Source: Patescibacteria group bacterium
GTDB taxonomy: Bacteria; Patescibacteriota; Dojkabacteria; SC72
Assembly (NCBI GenBank): GCA_003518125.1
Contig: DOZG01000025.1
Location: forward strand, 5,094-12,365
Length of the DNA stretch: 7,272 nucleotides
Direction: 5' to 3'
In this document: piece by piece, positions 1-6,597 of the stretch
How positions within the stretch are numbered: position 1 is the first letter of the stretch
Layout of the letters: the number at the start of each line of letters is the position of its first letter
Notes under the pieces: model-generated
What the model saw: only the letters and a program-made list of their open reading frames with translations
Databases searched by the model: none
What the model was told of the DNA's origin: nothing
Made by a program: the position numbers and the translations under genes

Positions 1-1
1 C

Positions 2-17
2 TATAATAATATATAAT
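2..17 (+). promoter_or_regulatory. possible -10 boxes upstream of pheS
   Basis: Two exact TATAAT hexamers lie at 2-7 and 12-17, upstream of the pheS start at 46. If either is used, the mRNA leader would be roughly 20-30 nt. Any -35 box would lie outside the window for the first and mostly outside for the second, so it cannot be judged. The whole 1-45 stretch is almost pure A/T, so chance TATAAT matches are likely. There is no room for a T-box or attenuator between these boxes and the start codon. An unseen gene to the left could also co-transcribe pheS. Confidence 0.3.
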
Positions 18-45
18 TAAAAAAATAATTCAATAAGAAATTAAT

Positions 46-1065
46 ATGACAGACCTAGGAGGATTAGAAACTCAAATTAATAACGACTTAGACACTCTAA
101 CGATTGTAGAACTTAAGAAGAAATATCTCACACAGAAAGGCCTGCTCACTAAAAAATTTGCAAATATAAAAAATATCCCTAATGATAAAAAATCTGAATT
201 TGGAAAAACAATAAATAGATTAAAAACTTTAATTGAAGAAAAGATTAATAATTCTAAAGTAAAGAACAAAATAAAAAGATCTTTACGAATAGATCCAACA
301 GCACCATTTGATTGTAATACTAAAACTAACAAACAACCCCATATACTTGACCTTAAAGGCTCTTCTCATATACTAATGCAAGAAGTAGATACCTTTATAG
401 ATATTTTCAAATCCATGGGTTTTGATATCGTGGAATGTAGGCAGGTAGACGATGATTACCATATGTTCGAAAGTTTAAATTTCCCCAAAGGGCACCCTGC
501 AAGAGATATGTTTGACACATTCTGGACTGAAGACGGTTTTGTATTACCAGCACATACATCAACAATGCAAAACAGGATACTCTCAAATAAAACACCACCA
601 ATATATGCAGTAATACCAGGTAGAGTATATAGAAATGAGGCCACAGATGCCTCCCATGAGCATACACTCTTTCAATGTGAAGGAATATATGTCGATAAGG
701 ATATATCAGTTGCCAACATGATTGCCACCATTACAGAATTCCTTGAAACATATTTAGAAAGTAAATTAGAAGTTAAGATTCAACCAGCATACTTCCCATT
801 CACAGAACCCGATTGTGAATTTTCCATCAGTTGTCCATTCTGTGATAAGAACGGTTGTTCAATCTGTGGCTACACCGGTTGGATAGAACTCATGGGTTGT
901 GGGATGATACATCCAAATGTATTGAGATTTGCCAATATAGATCCTGATGAATATTCTGGTTTTGCATGGGGGTTTGGTGTTGATAGACTCGTAATGATTA
1001 AAAACAACATCCCAGAAATTAGACATCTAAGGGCTGGAAGTATTAAATTCTTAAGAGAGTATTAA
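46..1065 (+). CDS. pheS: phenylalanyl-tRNA synthetase alpha subunit
   Basis: Catalytic alpha subunit of the cytoplasmic alpha2beta2 class II enzyme that charges tRNA-Phe with phenylalanine using ATP. The 339 residues are close to the usual bacterial length (327 in E. coli). Residues about 5-80 form the charged, helical N-terminal arm that binds tRNA. The catalytic core starts near residue 95. Visible motifs are GHPARDMFDTFW (149-160), motif 2 PGRVYRNEATDASHEHT (191-207, R196 and E198), the Phe-pocket segment YFPFTEP (249-255), GCGMIHPNVLR (284-294) and motif 3 GFGVDRL (309-315). An insertion carries four Cys (263, 266, 271, 274) in two CxxC pairs, probably a zinc knuckle. The usual LLRTHTS stretch reads VLPAHTS here (166-172). 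The ATG at 46 has no clear Shine-Dalgarno site; an AGGAGG occurs inside the gene at 57-62, but no standard start codon follows it at useful spacing. pheT begins 1 nt after the stop, so the two are surely co-transcribed. Confidence 0.97.
   Translation: MTDLGGLETQINNDLDTLTIVELKKKYLTQKGLLTKKFANIKNIPNDKKSEFGKTINRLKTLIEEKINNSKVKNKIKRSLRIDPTAPFDCNTKTNKQPHILDLKGSSHILMQEVDTFIDIFKSMGFDIVECRQVDDDYHMFESLNFPKGHPARDMFDTFWTEDGFVLPAHTSTMQNRILSNKTPPIYAVIPGRVYRNEATDASHEHTLFQCEGIYVDKDISVANMIATITEFLETYLESKLEVKIQPAYFPFTEPDCEFSISCPFCDKNGCSICGYTGWIELMGCGMIHPNVLRFANIDPDEYSGFAWGFGVDRLVMIKNNIPEIRHLRAGSIKFLREY
1055..1059 (+). promoter_or_regulatory. weak ribosome binding site of pheT
   Basis: GAGAG ends 7 nt before the pheT ATG at 1067 and lies inside the last codons of pheS. 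It is only a partial match to the anti-Shine-Dalgarno sequence. With the pheS TAA at 1063-1065 just before the ATG, translation of pheT may depend mostly on ribosomes finishing pheS (termination-reinitiation), which would help keep the subunits equal in amount. That coupling is an inference from the spacing. Confidence 0.4.
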
Positions 1066-1066
1066 T

Positions 1067-3556
1067 ATGAAATTACCACTAAATATCGCTCAACAATTTA
1101 CACAACTACCAAAGAACATTGAAGATGTTGTTAGAATTTTAGCAAGTAGAGTTGGTGAGGTTGAATCATACTCTAGTTTATCTAAAAAGTATGAGAATAT
1201 AGTAATTGCTACCATCGAAAAGAAAAAAGAGCATCCTGATGCAGAAAAATTAGATATATATCAGATTTCAATAGGTGATAAAAATCTAATAGAAGTCGTG
1301 GCAGGGGATAAAACATTAGAAATAGGAAATAAGGTTGCATATATTAAACCTAAAGGTATAGTTCCAAGTACATTTGATACCAGTAAACCATTTGTAATAA
1401 GTTCTATTAAAATGCGAGGAGTAATGTCAAATGGAATGATGTGTTCTGAAAAAGAGTTAGATATTGGATCAGATCATAAGCACGTTTTAAAACTTCCACA
1501 AGACGCACCAGTAGGAGAGAACTTTGCTAATTACTATGAATTAAATGATACAGTCATTGAACTTGAGAATAAGGCATTAACCAATAGGGGAGACCTCTTT
1601 GGTATTTTGGGTCTTGCAAGAGAAATCTCTGGGGCCCAAGGTATAAAATTTGATAGTCCTGATTGGTATAAGAAAGCACAAATAAAACTCGAACCCTCAG
1701 AAGTTTGTCTTAACTTTGATGTAGATAATCAAGCAGAATCACTCTGTCAAAGATATTGCGCAATTGCTATGAGTGGAGTTAAAATTACAGAATCACCAAT
1801 ATGGTTGAAATCTGCACTAATTAAATCGGATATTAAACCAATCAATAATCTTGTAGATATTACCAACTATATAATGATACTCACTGGACAACCTATACAC
1901 GCATTTGATTTTGATAAGGTCATGAAATATGATACTACTCAAGCAGATATGGGACATATAGTGATAAGAACTGCCAAAGAAAAAGAAAAAATCCATACCT
2001 TAGATGGTAATATATACAATTTAAGTAATAAGAACCTAATAATTGCTAACTCTCAACACCCAATCGCTATAGCAGGTATGATAGGTGGGGTAGACACACA
2101 AATCGATGAGAATACAAAGAATATTATCTTAGAATCAGCAAATTTTGATAGATATAATCTAAGACGTTCATCCATGGAATTAGGGATAATTACAGAATCC
2201 TCCACACGTTTTACTAGATCACGAAGTCCTGATATGTGCCTACCTATACTCTCACACACGGTAGAATTGATAACAGAGCTCTGTAATGGTCAAATTGCAA
2301 GTACTTTAATCGATTTATACCCCCTGAAAAGGAATAAGAAACAAATTACTATCAATATTAACAAACTTAACATGAAATTAGGATTGAATATAACCTCAGA
2401 GGAATTAATTAAACTACTCGAAAATATTGAATATAAACACACCGGACTAAAAGATAAATATATTACATTTGAGGTCCCATCGTTTAGACAGGATTTAGAG
2501 ATAGAGGAAGATGTATATGAAGATGTCGTAAGAATATATGGATATGAGAAAATTACCCCAATACTACCTCAGAAACCGATTAATGCATCATCCTTACCCA
2601 AAATGATACTTCTTAAAAGGGAAATTAGAGAAATTCTTTCAAACTCAGGCTGTAATGAGTTACTTACATACAATTTTGTAAGTATGAATTTACTTAAAGA
2701 TGTTAATCAAGACCCCAATATTTGTCTTAAATTAAAAAACCCCCTATCAAAAGATCTAGAACTCATGAGACCATCAATATTAGTATCTCTACTGGATAAA
2801 GCTACAGTAAATATACAAGAAGGAATTAATTCCTTTGGAATTTTCGAATTGGGTATTTCACACCAGAAAGATAATCTTAATGAAGAGAAATTACCTTTGG
2901 AAGAGTGGAAATTAGGCTTCGTCTTCTCAGATAGTACAAATTCATTACAAGGCAGTCCATACTATCAAGCAAAAAGATATCTAGAGAAAATTCTTAATAC
3001 GGTGAATATTAAAAATCTTAACTATGAATTAGTCGTAGATATTGACTATGAATCAACTCCAATATGGGTAAAGGTACTACTAGATACTTTTGAGAGTAAT
3101 AGTAGTGCAATAGTTTCAACAGTAATTGGCAAAACCAAAGTCATATTGGGTGTAATAGGAGAGATTAATAATCAAGTTAAACAAACTCTTTCATTAAATG
3201 ATTTCACTACTGCCTTTGAAATTAATTTAGAATCAATACTTCAAACAAAATCTAATGTTAAAAAATGTCTTAAAACCTCCAAATTCCCATATATTACACA
3301 AGATATCTGTTTTGTTGTTCCTGATAAGGTAATGTATGCAGAACTCCTTCACATTATTAATAAAGCAATAAATAAGAAAAATATTCAAAGTAATATTAAA
3401 TGCATTGATATATTTAAGAAAGAGGGTAGTACTACTAGAAATATTACAGTAAAAATATCTCTTACAGATACTACAAAAACCCTTAAGGATAAAGATTACC
3501 AAAAGATAAGAGAGAAAATATCAAAAAGAGTCGCAAAGATAGATATCAGTATGTAA
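1067..3556 (+). CDS. pheT: phenylalanyl-tRNA synthetase beta subunit
   Basis: Beta subunit of the PheRS heterotetramer, supplying tRNA binding and hydrolytic editing of Tyr-tRNA-Phe. At 829 residues it is full length (795 in E. coli) and the standard domains appear in order. An EMAP/OB-fold tRNA-binding domain spans about 42-155, with HPDAEKLDIYQI at 56-67 and MRGVMSNGMMCSEKEL at 116-131. The B3/B4 editing domain spans about 215-395, with NLVDITNYIM (261-270), GQPIHAFD (274-281), TLDG (311-314), AIAGMIGG (334-341) and ILESANF (354-360, E356). The B5 domain is about 425-495, with PSFRQDLEIEEDVYEDVVRI at 471-490. A degenerate synthetase-like core runs about 510-710, and an FDX-ACB anticodon-binding domain covers about 736-829, opening SKFPYITQDICF. 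The end of the editing domain reads TRFTRSRSPD (380-389), where RFERGvDP is usual. The gene follows pheS by 1 nt and its last 11 bp overlap the convergent PBP gene. Confidence 0.97.
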   Translation: MKLPLNIAQQFTQLPKNIEDVVRILASRVGEVESYSSLSKKYENIVIATIEKKKEHPDAEKLDIYQISIGDKNLIEVVAGDKTLEIGNKVAYIKPKGIVPSTFDTSKPFVISSIKMRGVMSNGMMCSEKELDIGSDHKHVLKLPQDAPVGENFANYYELNDTVIELENKALTNRGDLFGILGLAREISGAQGIKFDSPDWYKKAQIKLEPSEVCLNFDVDNQAESLCQRYCAIAMSGVKITESPIWLKSALIKSDIKPINNLVDITNYIMILTGQPIHAFDFDKVMKYDTTQADMGHIVIRTAKEKEKIHTLDGNIYNLSNKNLIIANSQHPIAIAGMIGGVDTQIDENTKNIILESANFDRYNLRRSSMELGIITESSTRFTRSRSPDMCLPILSHTVELITELCNGQIASTLIDLYPLKRNKKQITININKLNMKLGLNITSEELIKLLENIEYKHTGLKDKYITFEVPSFRQDLEIEEDVYEDVVRIYGYEKITPILPQKPINASSLPKMILLKREIREILSNSGCNELLTYNFVSMNLLKDVNQDPNICLKLKNPLSKDLELMRPSILVSLLDKATVNIQEGINSFGIFELGISHQKDNLNEEKLPLEEWKLGFVFSDSTNSLQGSPYYQAKRYLEKILNTVNIKNLNYELVVDIDYESTPIWVKVLLDTFESNSSAIVSTVIGKTKVILGVIGEINNQVKQTLSLNDFTTAFEINLESILQTKSNVKKCLKTSKFPYITQDICFVVPDKVMYAELLHIINKAINKKNIQSNIKCIDIFKKEGSTTRNITVKISLTDTTKTLKDKDYQKIREKISKRVAKIDISM
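3546..3556. other. convergent 3' overlap of pheT and the PBP gene
   Basis: The pheT stop TAA is at 3554-3556 on the plus strand. The PBP stop TGA is the complement of 3546-3548. The two reading frames therefore share 11 bp tail to tail. No GC-rich hairpin followed by a U-run is visible on either strand within about 80 bp, so transcripts from both sides probably end inside the opposing gene or by another mechanism, giving antisense 3' ends. Confidence 0.9.
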
Positions 3557-4112
3557 CTGTGACTATAGCACTATCATAAGCAGTACCACTAATAATGGCT
3601 CTAGCTTTAATTGTATAATCACCATTCCCTCCTGCAGTATCCGCCCATGTAGCTACCCAACTATCACCACTTTGTACAGCACCAAGTGTTGTAGAGTAAC
3701 TATCATCTACCTTATTTACAAAAAACTGAACAGAAGATGGTGTCTCGGTCACACTTGCTTGTAGTGTAACTGGAAAGACAATAGTTACACCATCAGCTGG
3801 CGCTGTTAATGTAACAGGAGATAAACTTACCGTAACAGTAAATATCACAGAATTACTAGAACTTTTTGCTAAATTATCTATTACTCCTACAGTAACCGTA
3901 TGGTTACCTAAAGTCATATCAGATGGTATAAGATATGTAACAGAGTAAGTACCATCAGCATTTATAGATGCACCCGAAATTGGATTACTATCAACACTGA
4001 CAGTAAATTCAGAGACACTCTCAAGAACTCTAACGCTCCCTGATATAGTGAGAGTACCACCCTGTGCAACTACCTCCCCTGAGATAGGAGTATTAATCTC
4101 AACAACAGGAGC
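3546..4112 (-). other. two C-terminal Ig-like domains of the PBP
   Basis: This stretch encodes about residues 796-984 of the PBP. The first unit starts APVVEINTPISGEVVAQGG and the second starts PVTLTAPADGVTI. Both open with the proline/glycine pattern of bacterial Ig-like repeats, are rich in alternating Val/Thr/Ser beta strands, and end in a strand of the VIFTVTV or AIVTVTY type. Similar modules are common at the ends of secreted and wall enzymes, where they bind glycan or act as spacers. The exact Ig family is not assigned here. Confidence 0.75.
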
Positions 4113-6488
4113 ATTGTTTGGACCAAGAGGTAATGGACATACACCACTTTCCGGAGTTTTTACAAGATACTTACTATCTTTTATACCCAATAGAAACTTC
4201 TCATAAGCACCTTGCTGATAAGTATTTGCAATCGTATTATTAATTAACACATACTCCTCTACAAGATCATATTTCTGAGCAGCTTCTAGATTATCAGCTA
4301 TTAAATTATTAGACTTACATATATAAACAATCTCTCTTTCATCTGTAGGTGGTGCGTGACCCTGTATATATATACTTGCCTCACTTGGACAATCGATACC
4401 AGACTGAGCTACCTTTCCAGTATCTGTACAAATTTTTGTAGAAAGAATTCCAGATGGCCTACTATATGTTTTAACTGGATACTGATCAGAAACCCTCTGC
4501 ATAAATGAATGTGCAATTGGAAGCGGTACATTAGAACTCCAACCACCAGGCATTTCCTCATTATTATTATTCCCTGCCCAAATACCAGCCACTAAATTCT
4601 GATGATATATTACCGTTAATAAGTCCTTAGGACCATTTGTTGTACCAGTCTTAAAACACACCTTCTGTCCTTGTACCCTATACGAAGCCCCAGATCTGTC
4701 ACTATGCCCACCCAAGTCACAGAGAACATAGTTAAGAGCATAGATTTCTTTCTCATCAAAAACCCTTTGAGTAACAGGATCTCCCTTCTCATATAGAACT
4801 TCACCTTTAGAAGTTTCTACCTTTAACAATGGATTAGTATCAACTTTTATCCCTTCATTGGCAAACACTCCAAATGCTGCAGTATGCTCGAGTAATTTCA
4901 TTTCTCCAGACCCTAAAGCAAGACTTAAACCATAGTCAGCCTTATCGCTTACTGTTGTAATACCTAATTTTTCAGCAGTATTAATAAAGTTATTAATACC
5001 AGCTATTTGTAAGGTATATACAGCCGATAGATTCCTTGATTGCCCTAAAGCTCTTCTTGCTGTCATGAGACCAAAAAACTTCTTATCCCAGTTAACAGGC
5101 TTATACCCACCAAAAGACATTGTGATATCTGGAGCCAAGGTCCATGGTCCATAACCTCGAGCAAACGCAGTTAGATATGTATACGGTTTTGCCGAAGAAC
5201 CCATCTGTCTAAGACTTGTTGCAATATTAACATTTCCATCTACTCTAGGATCATCCTGATTCCAATAATCTACAGACCCCACCATAGCTATAACATCTCC
5301 ATTATTTGGATCTAGTACCACCATTGAACCATTATGTACATTATACCTCGCTCCATTAGCAATACCTTTCACTATTTCCTCCTCTGCAATTTCTTGAATA
5401 CCGTAATCTAGGGTTGTAGTAACTCTTAAACCACCTTTTGCTACACGCTCTTCACCGTATTCGTCTTCAAGTAACTGCTTAACATAGAACACAAAATGCG
5501 GAGCCTTAATATCTATATGTTTAGAAACATAAACCAACTCTTCTGATTTAGCATCTTCAACCTCCTCTTCAGTTACTCCAGTTAACTTTGAATATTTAAG
5601 CATTTGATCTAATACAAAATCCTGTCTTGATTCTGCTAATTCTGGATTAGTACCAAAAAGAGGGGAATATATACTAGAGTTCGTTATTATCCCTGCAAGC
5701 ATAGCACTCTCTGCCAAAGAAAGTTCACCAACATCCTTTCCAAAATACACATTCGCTGCTGTCTGATAACCATAGTTAACACCACCAAGAGGCACCTCAT
5801 TTATATACATCTGTAAAATTTCATCCTTAGAAAGAGTTTGTTCAACTTGCATAGTAATCAATACCTCCTTTATCTTTCTTGAATATGTCTTATCATACGC
5901 CTCTTCACCAAGAACATCGTAGAGAATAGTGTTTTTTACCAACTGTTGAGTTAATGTACTAGCTCCACGAACTACCTCACCAGACATTACATTTTGTATA
6001 ACAGCCATAGCAATACCTGTATAATCAATCCCTTTGTGTTGATAAAACTCCATATCCTCGGCAGCAAGCAATGCCCATTTAGTATGGTGAGGGATATCCT
6101 CTATTGGTACAAACTCCCTATTCTGATCACCATATACTGTATAAAGTAACTCCCCATTCTTATCAAATATCAATGTACTTTGATCAGAATTTCTTTCAAC
6201 TAACTCATCCGGAGATGGAAGAGAATCTCTCAGATTCTTAAGGTAAATACCTGCAATTAAAACGGCAATACAACTAACAAAAAAAACAATACCAATGAAA
6301 ATGTATAGGAATTTTCTAAACTTTACCCTATCCATCCCCAAAAAACTTTTTTTACTACCTTTCTTCTTTGTACGCCCAGATTTCTTACCACTCATTTTTT
6401 TAAACCTCTTCACCTTACTCACTCCAATATACCTTTTACTTTTAGAAGGCTTCCTTTTTTTACTCTTTGATTTTGATGATACTGCCAT
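3546..6488 (-). CDS. class A penicillin-binding protein (PBP1A type) with C-terminal Ig-like domains
   Basis: Bifunctional peptidoglycan synthase anchored in the cytoplasmic membrane: it polymerises lipid II glycan chains and cross-links the peptides outside. Numbering here is from an upstream ATG at 6500 (984 aa). The preferred start is Met5 at 6488, because GAGG lies 6 nt before it, giving 980 aa. A very basic cytoplasmic tail (about 26 Lys/Arg and one acidic residue in 9-63) precedes one membrane helix (about 64-85). The GT51 domain (about 110-300) has EDMEFYQHKGID (148-159, catalytic E148), GASTLTQQLVKN (179-190), RKIKE (208-212, E212) and KDEILQMYINEVPLGG (225-240). The transpeptidase domain (about 385-670) has SSAK (S435 nucleophile, K438), SRN (488-490) and KTGT (617-620), so all catalytic motifs are intact. 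A Cys-containing segment (about 688-795) follows, then two Ig-like beta domains (about 797-892 and 893-984). The symbol ponA/mrcA would fit, but orthology is not established. It has its own promoter and is monocistronic as far as can be seen. Confidence 0.95.
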   Translation of the reverse strand: MAVSSKSKSKKRKPSKSKRYIGVSKVKRFKKMSGKKSGRTKKKGSKKSFLGMDRVKFRKFLYIFIGIVFFVSCIAVLIAGIYLKNLRDSLPSPDELVERNSDQSTLIFDKNGELLYTVYGDQNREFVPIEDIPHHTKWALLAAEDMEFYQHKGIDYTGIAMAVIQNVMSGEVVRGASTLTQQLVKNTILYDVLGEEAYDKTYSRKIKEVLITMQVEQTLSKDEILQMYINEVPLGGVNYGYQTAANVYFGKDVGELSLAESAMLAGIITNSSIYSPLFGTNPELAESRQDFVLDQMLKYSKLTGVTEEEVEDAKSEELVYVSKHIDIKAPHFVFYVKQLLEDEYGEERVAKGGLRVTTTLDYGIQEIAEEEIVKGIANGARYNVHNGSMVVLDPNNGDVIAMVGSVDYWNQDDPRVDGNVNIATSLRQMGSSAKPYTYLTAFARGYGPWTLAPDITMSFGGYKPVNWDKKFFGLMTARRALGQSRNLSAVYTLQIAGINNFINTAEKLGITTVSDKADYGLSLALGSGEMKLLEHTAAFGVFANEGIKVDTNPLLKVETSKGEVLYEKGDPVTQRVFDEKEIYALNYVLCDLGGHSDRSGASYRVQGQKVCFKTGTTNGPKDLLTVIYHQNLVAGIWAGNNNNEEMPGGWSSNVPLPIAHSFMQRVSDQYPVKTYSRPSGILSTKICTDTGKVAQSGIDCPSEASIYIQGHAPPTDEREIVYICKSNNLIADNLEAAQKYDLVEEYVLINNTIANTYQQGAYEKFLLGIKDSKYLVKTPESGVCPLPLGPNNAPVVEINTPISGEVVAQGGTLTISGSVRVLESVSEFTVSVDSNPISGASINADGTYSVTYLIPSDMTLGNHTVTVGVIDNLAKSSSNSVIFTVTVSLSPVTLTAPADGVTIVFPVTLQASVTETPSSVQFFVNKVDDSYSTTLGAVQSGDSWVATWADTAGGNGDYTIKARAIISGTAYDSAIVTVTY

Positions 6489-6494
6489 ACTATA

Positions 6495-6498
6495 CCTC
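6495..6498 (-). promoter_or_regulatory. ribosome binding site that decides the PBP start
   Basis: Read on the minus strand the sequence is ATGAGGTATAGTATG. GAGG lies 6 nt before the second ATG (6488-6486), which is good spacing. The first ATG (6500-6498) overlaps this GAGG and has only a weak AGAAG before it. The downstream ATG is therefore the better start, shortening the protein by four residues (MRYS). Confidence 0.65.
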
Positions 6499-6531
6499 AT
6501 AACTTCTGTTCATAAAATGATACACAGGTAT

Positions 6532-6560
6532 AATATAATGGATTTAATAGAAAATCTCAA
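6532..6560 (-). promoter_or_regulatory. sigma70-type promoter of the PBP gene
   Basis: On the minus strand a -35 box TTGAGA (complement of 6555-6560, five of six consensus bases) is followed by a 17-nt spacer and a -10 box TATATT (complement of 6532-6537, five of six). Transcription would start near 6525, giving a leader of about 36 nt before the preferred ATG at 6488. An eight-T tract (complement of 6562-6569) lies directly upstream of the -35 box and could act as an UP element. Predicted by eye only. Confidence 0.6.
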
Positions 6561-6580
6561 CAAAAAAAAGATTTAAGGTA

Positions 6581-6589
6581 TGATATAAT
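6581..6589 (+). promoter_or_regulatory. extended -10 promoter of hisS
   Basis: TGATATAAT at 6581-6589 is a perfect extended -10 element (TGnTATAAT). No good -35 box lies 16-18 nt upstream; an A-tract (6562-6569) sits there instead, which is typical of extended -10 promoters. With the -10 ending at 6589, transcription should start near 6596, about 2 nt before the hisS ATG at 6598. The mRNA would be leaderless or nearly so, matching the absence of any Shine-Dalgarno site. Confidence 0.6.
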
Positions 6590-6597
6590 TCACCATT

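Noticed and set aside
1..45. T-box or leader-peptide attenuator upstream of pheS
   Set aside because: Only 45 nearly pure A/T bases are visible, with no T-box core, Phe-rich leader peptide or hairpin. Sequence further upstream cannot be assessed.
72..667. Minus-strand open frames opposite pheS
   Set aside because: Shadows of the well-supported pheS frame, with no start signals or recognisable products.
2053..2259. Minus-strand open frame of 68 codons opposite the PheT editing domain
   Set aside because: Antisense to conserved PheT motifs; no independent support.
3233..3502. Minus-strand open frame of 89 codons inside pheT
   Set aside because: Antisense to the conserved FDX-ACB domain of PheT, with composition typical of reverse-complemented AT-rich coding sequence.
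3518..3546. Possible terminator hairpin (ATATC ... GATAT) at the pheT/PBP junction
   Set aside because: Only a 5-bp AT-rich stem with a loop of about 19 nt, and no adjacent U-run in the right position; too weak to call.
4616..4804. Second minus-strand frame of 62 codons within the PBP gene
   Set aside because: It is out of frame with the intact transpeptidase domain and shows no recognisable domain. It does not indicate a frameshift, since the PBP frame is continuous.
6562..6569. Eight-A run (T-run on the minus strand) as a terminator tail
   Set aside because: No stem precedes it on either strand and no gene ends there. An UP element or spacer role in the divergent promoters fits better.
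6295..6576. Plus-strand open frame of 93 codons (Phe/Leu-rich, membrane-like) over the PBP start
   Set aside because: It is the antisense shadow of the PBP's Lys-rich tail and membrane helix, and it runs through the intergenic promoter region. It has no ribosome site or recognisable homology.
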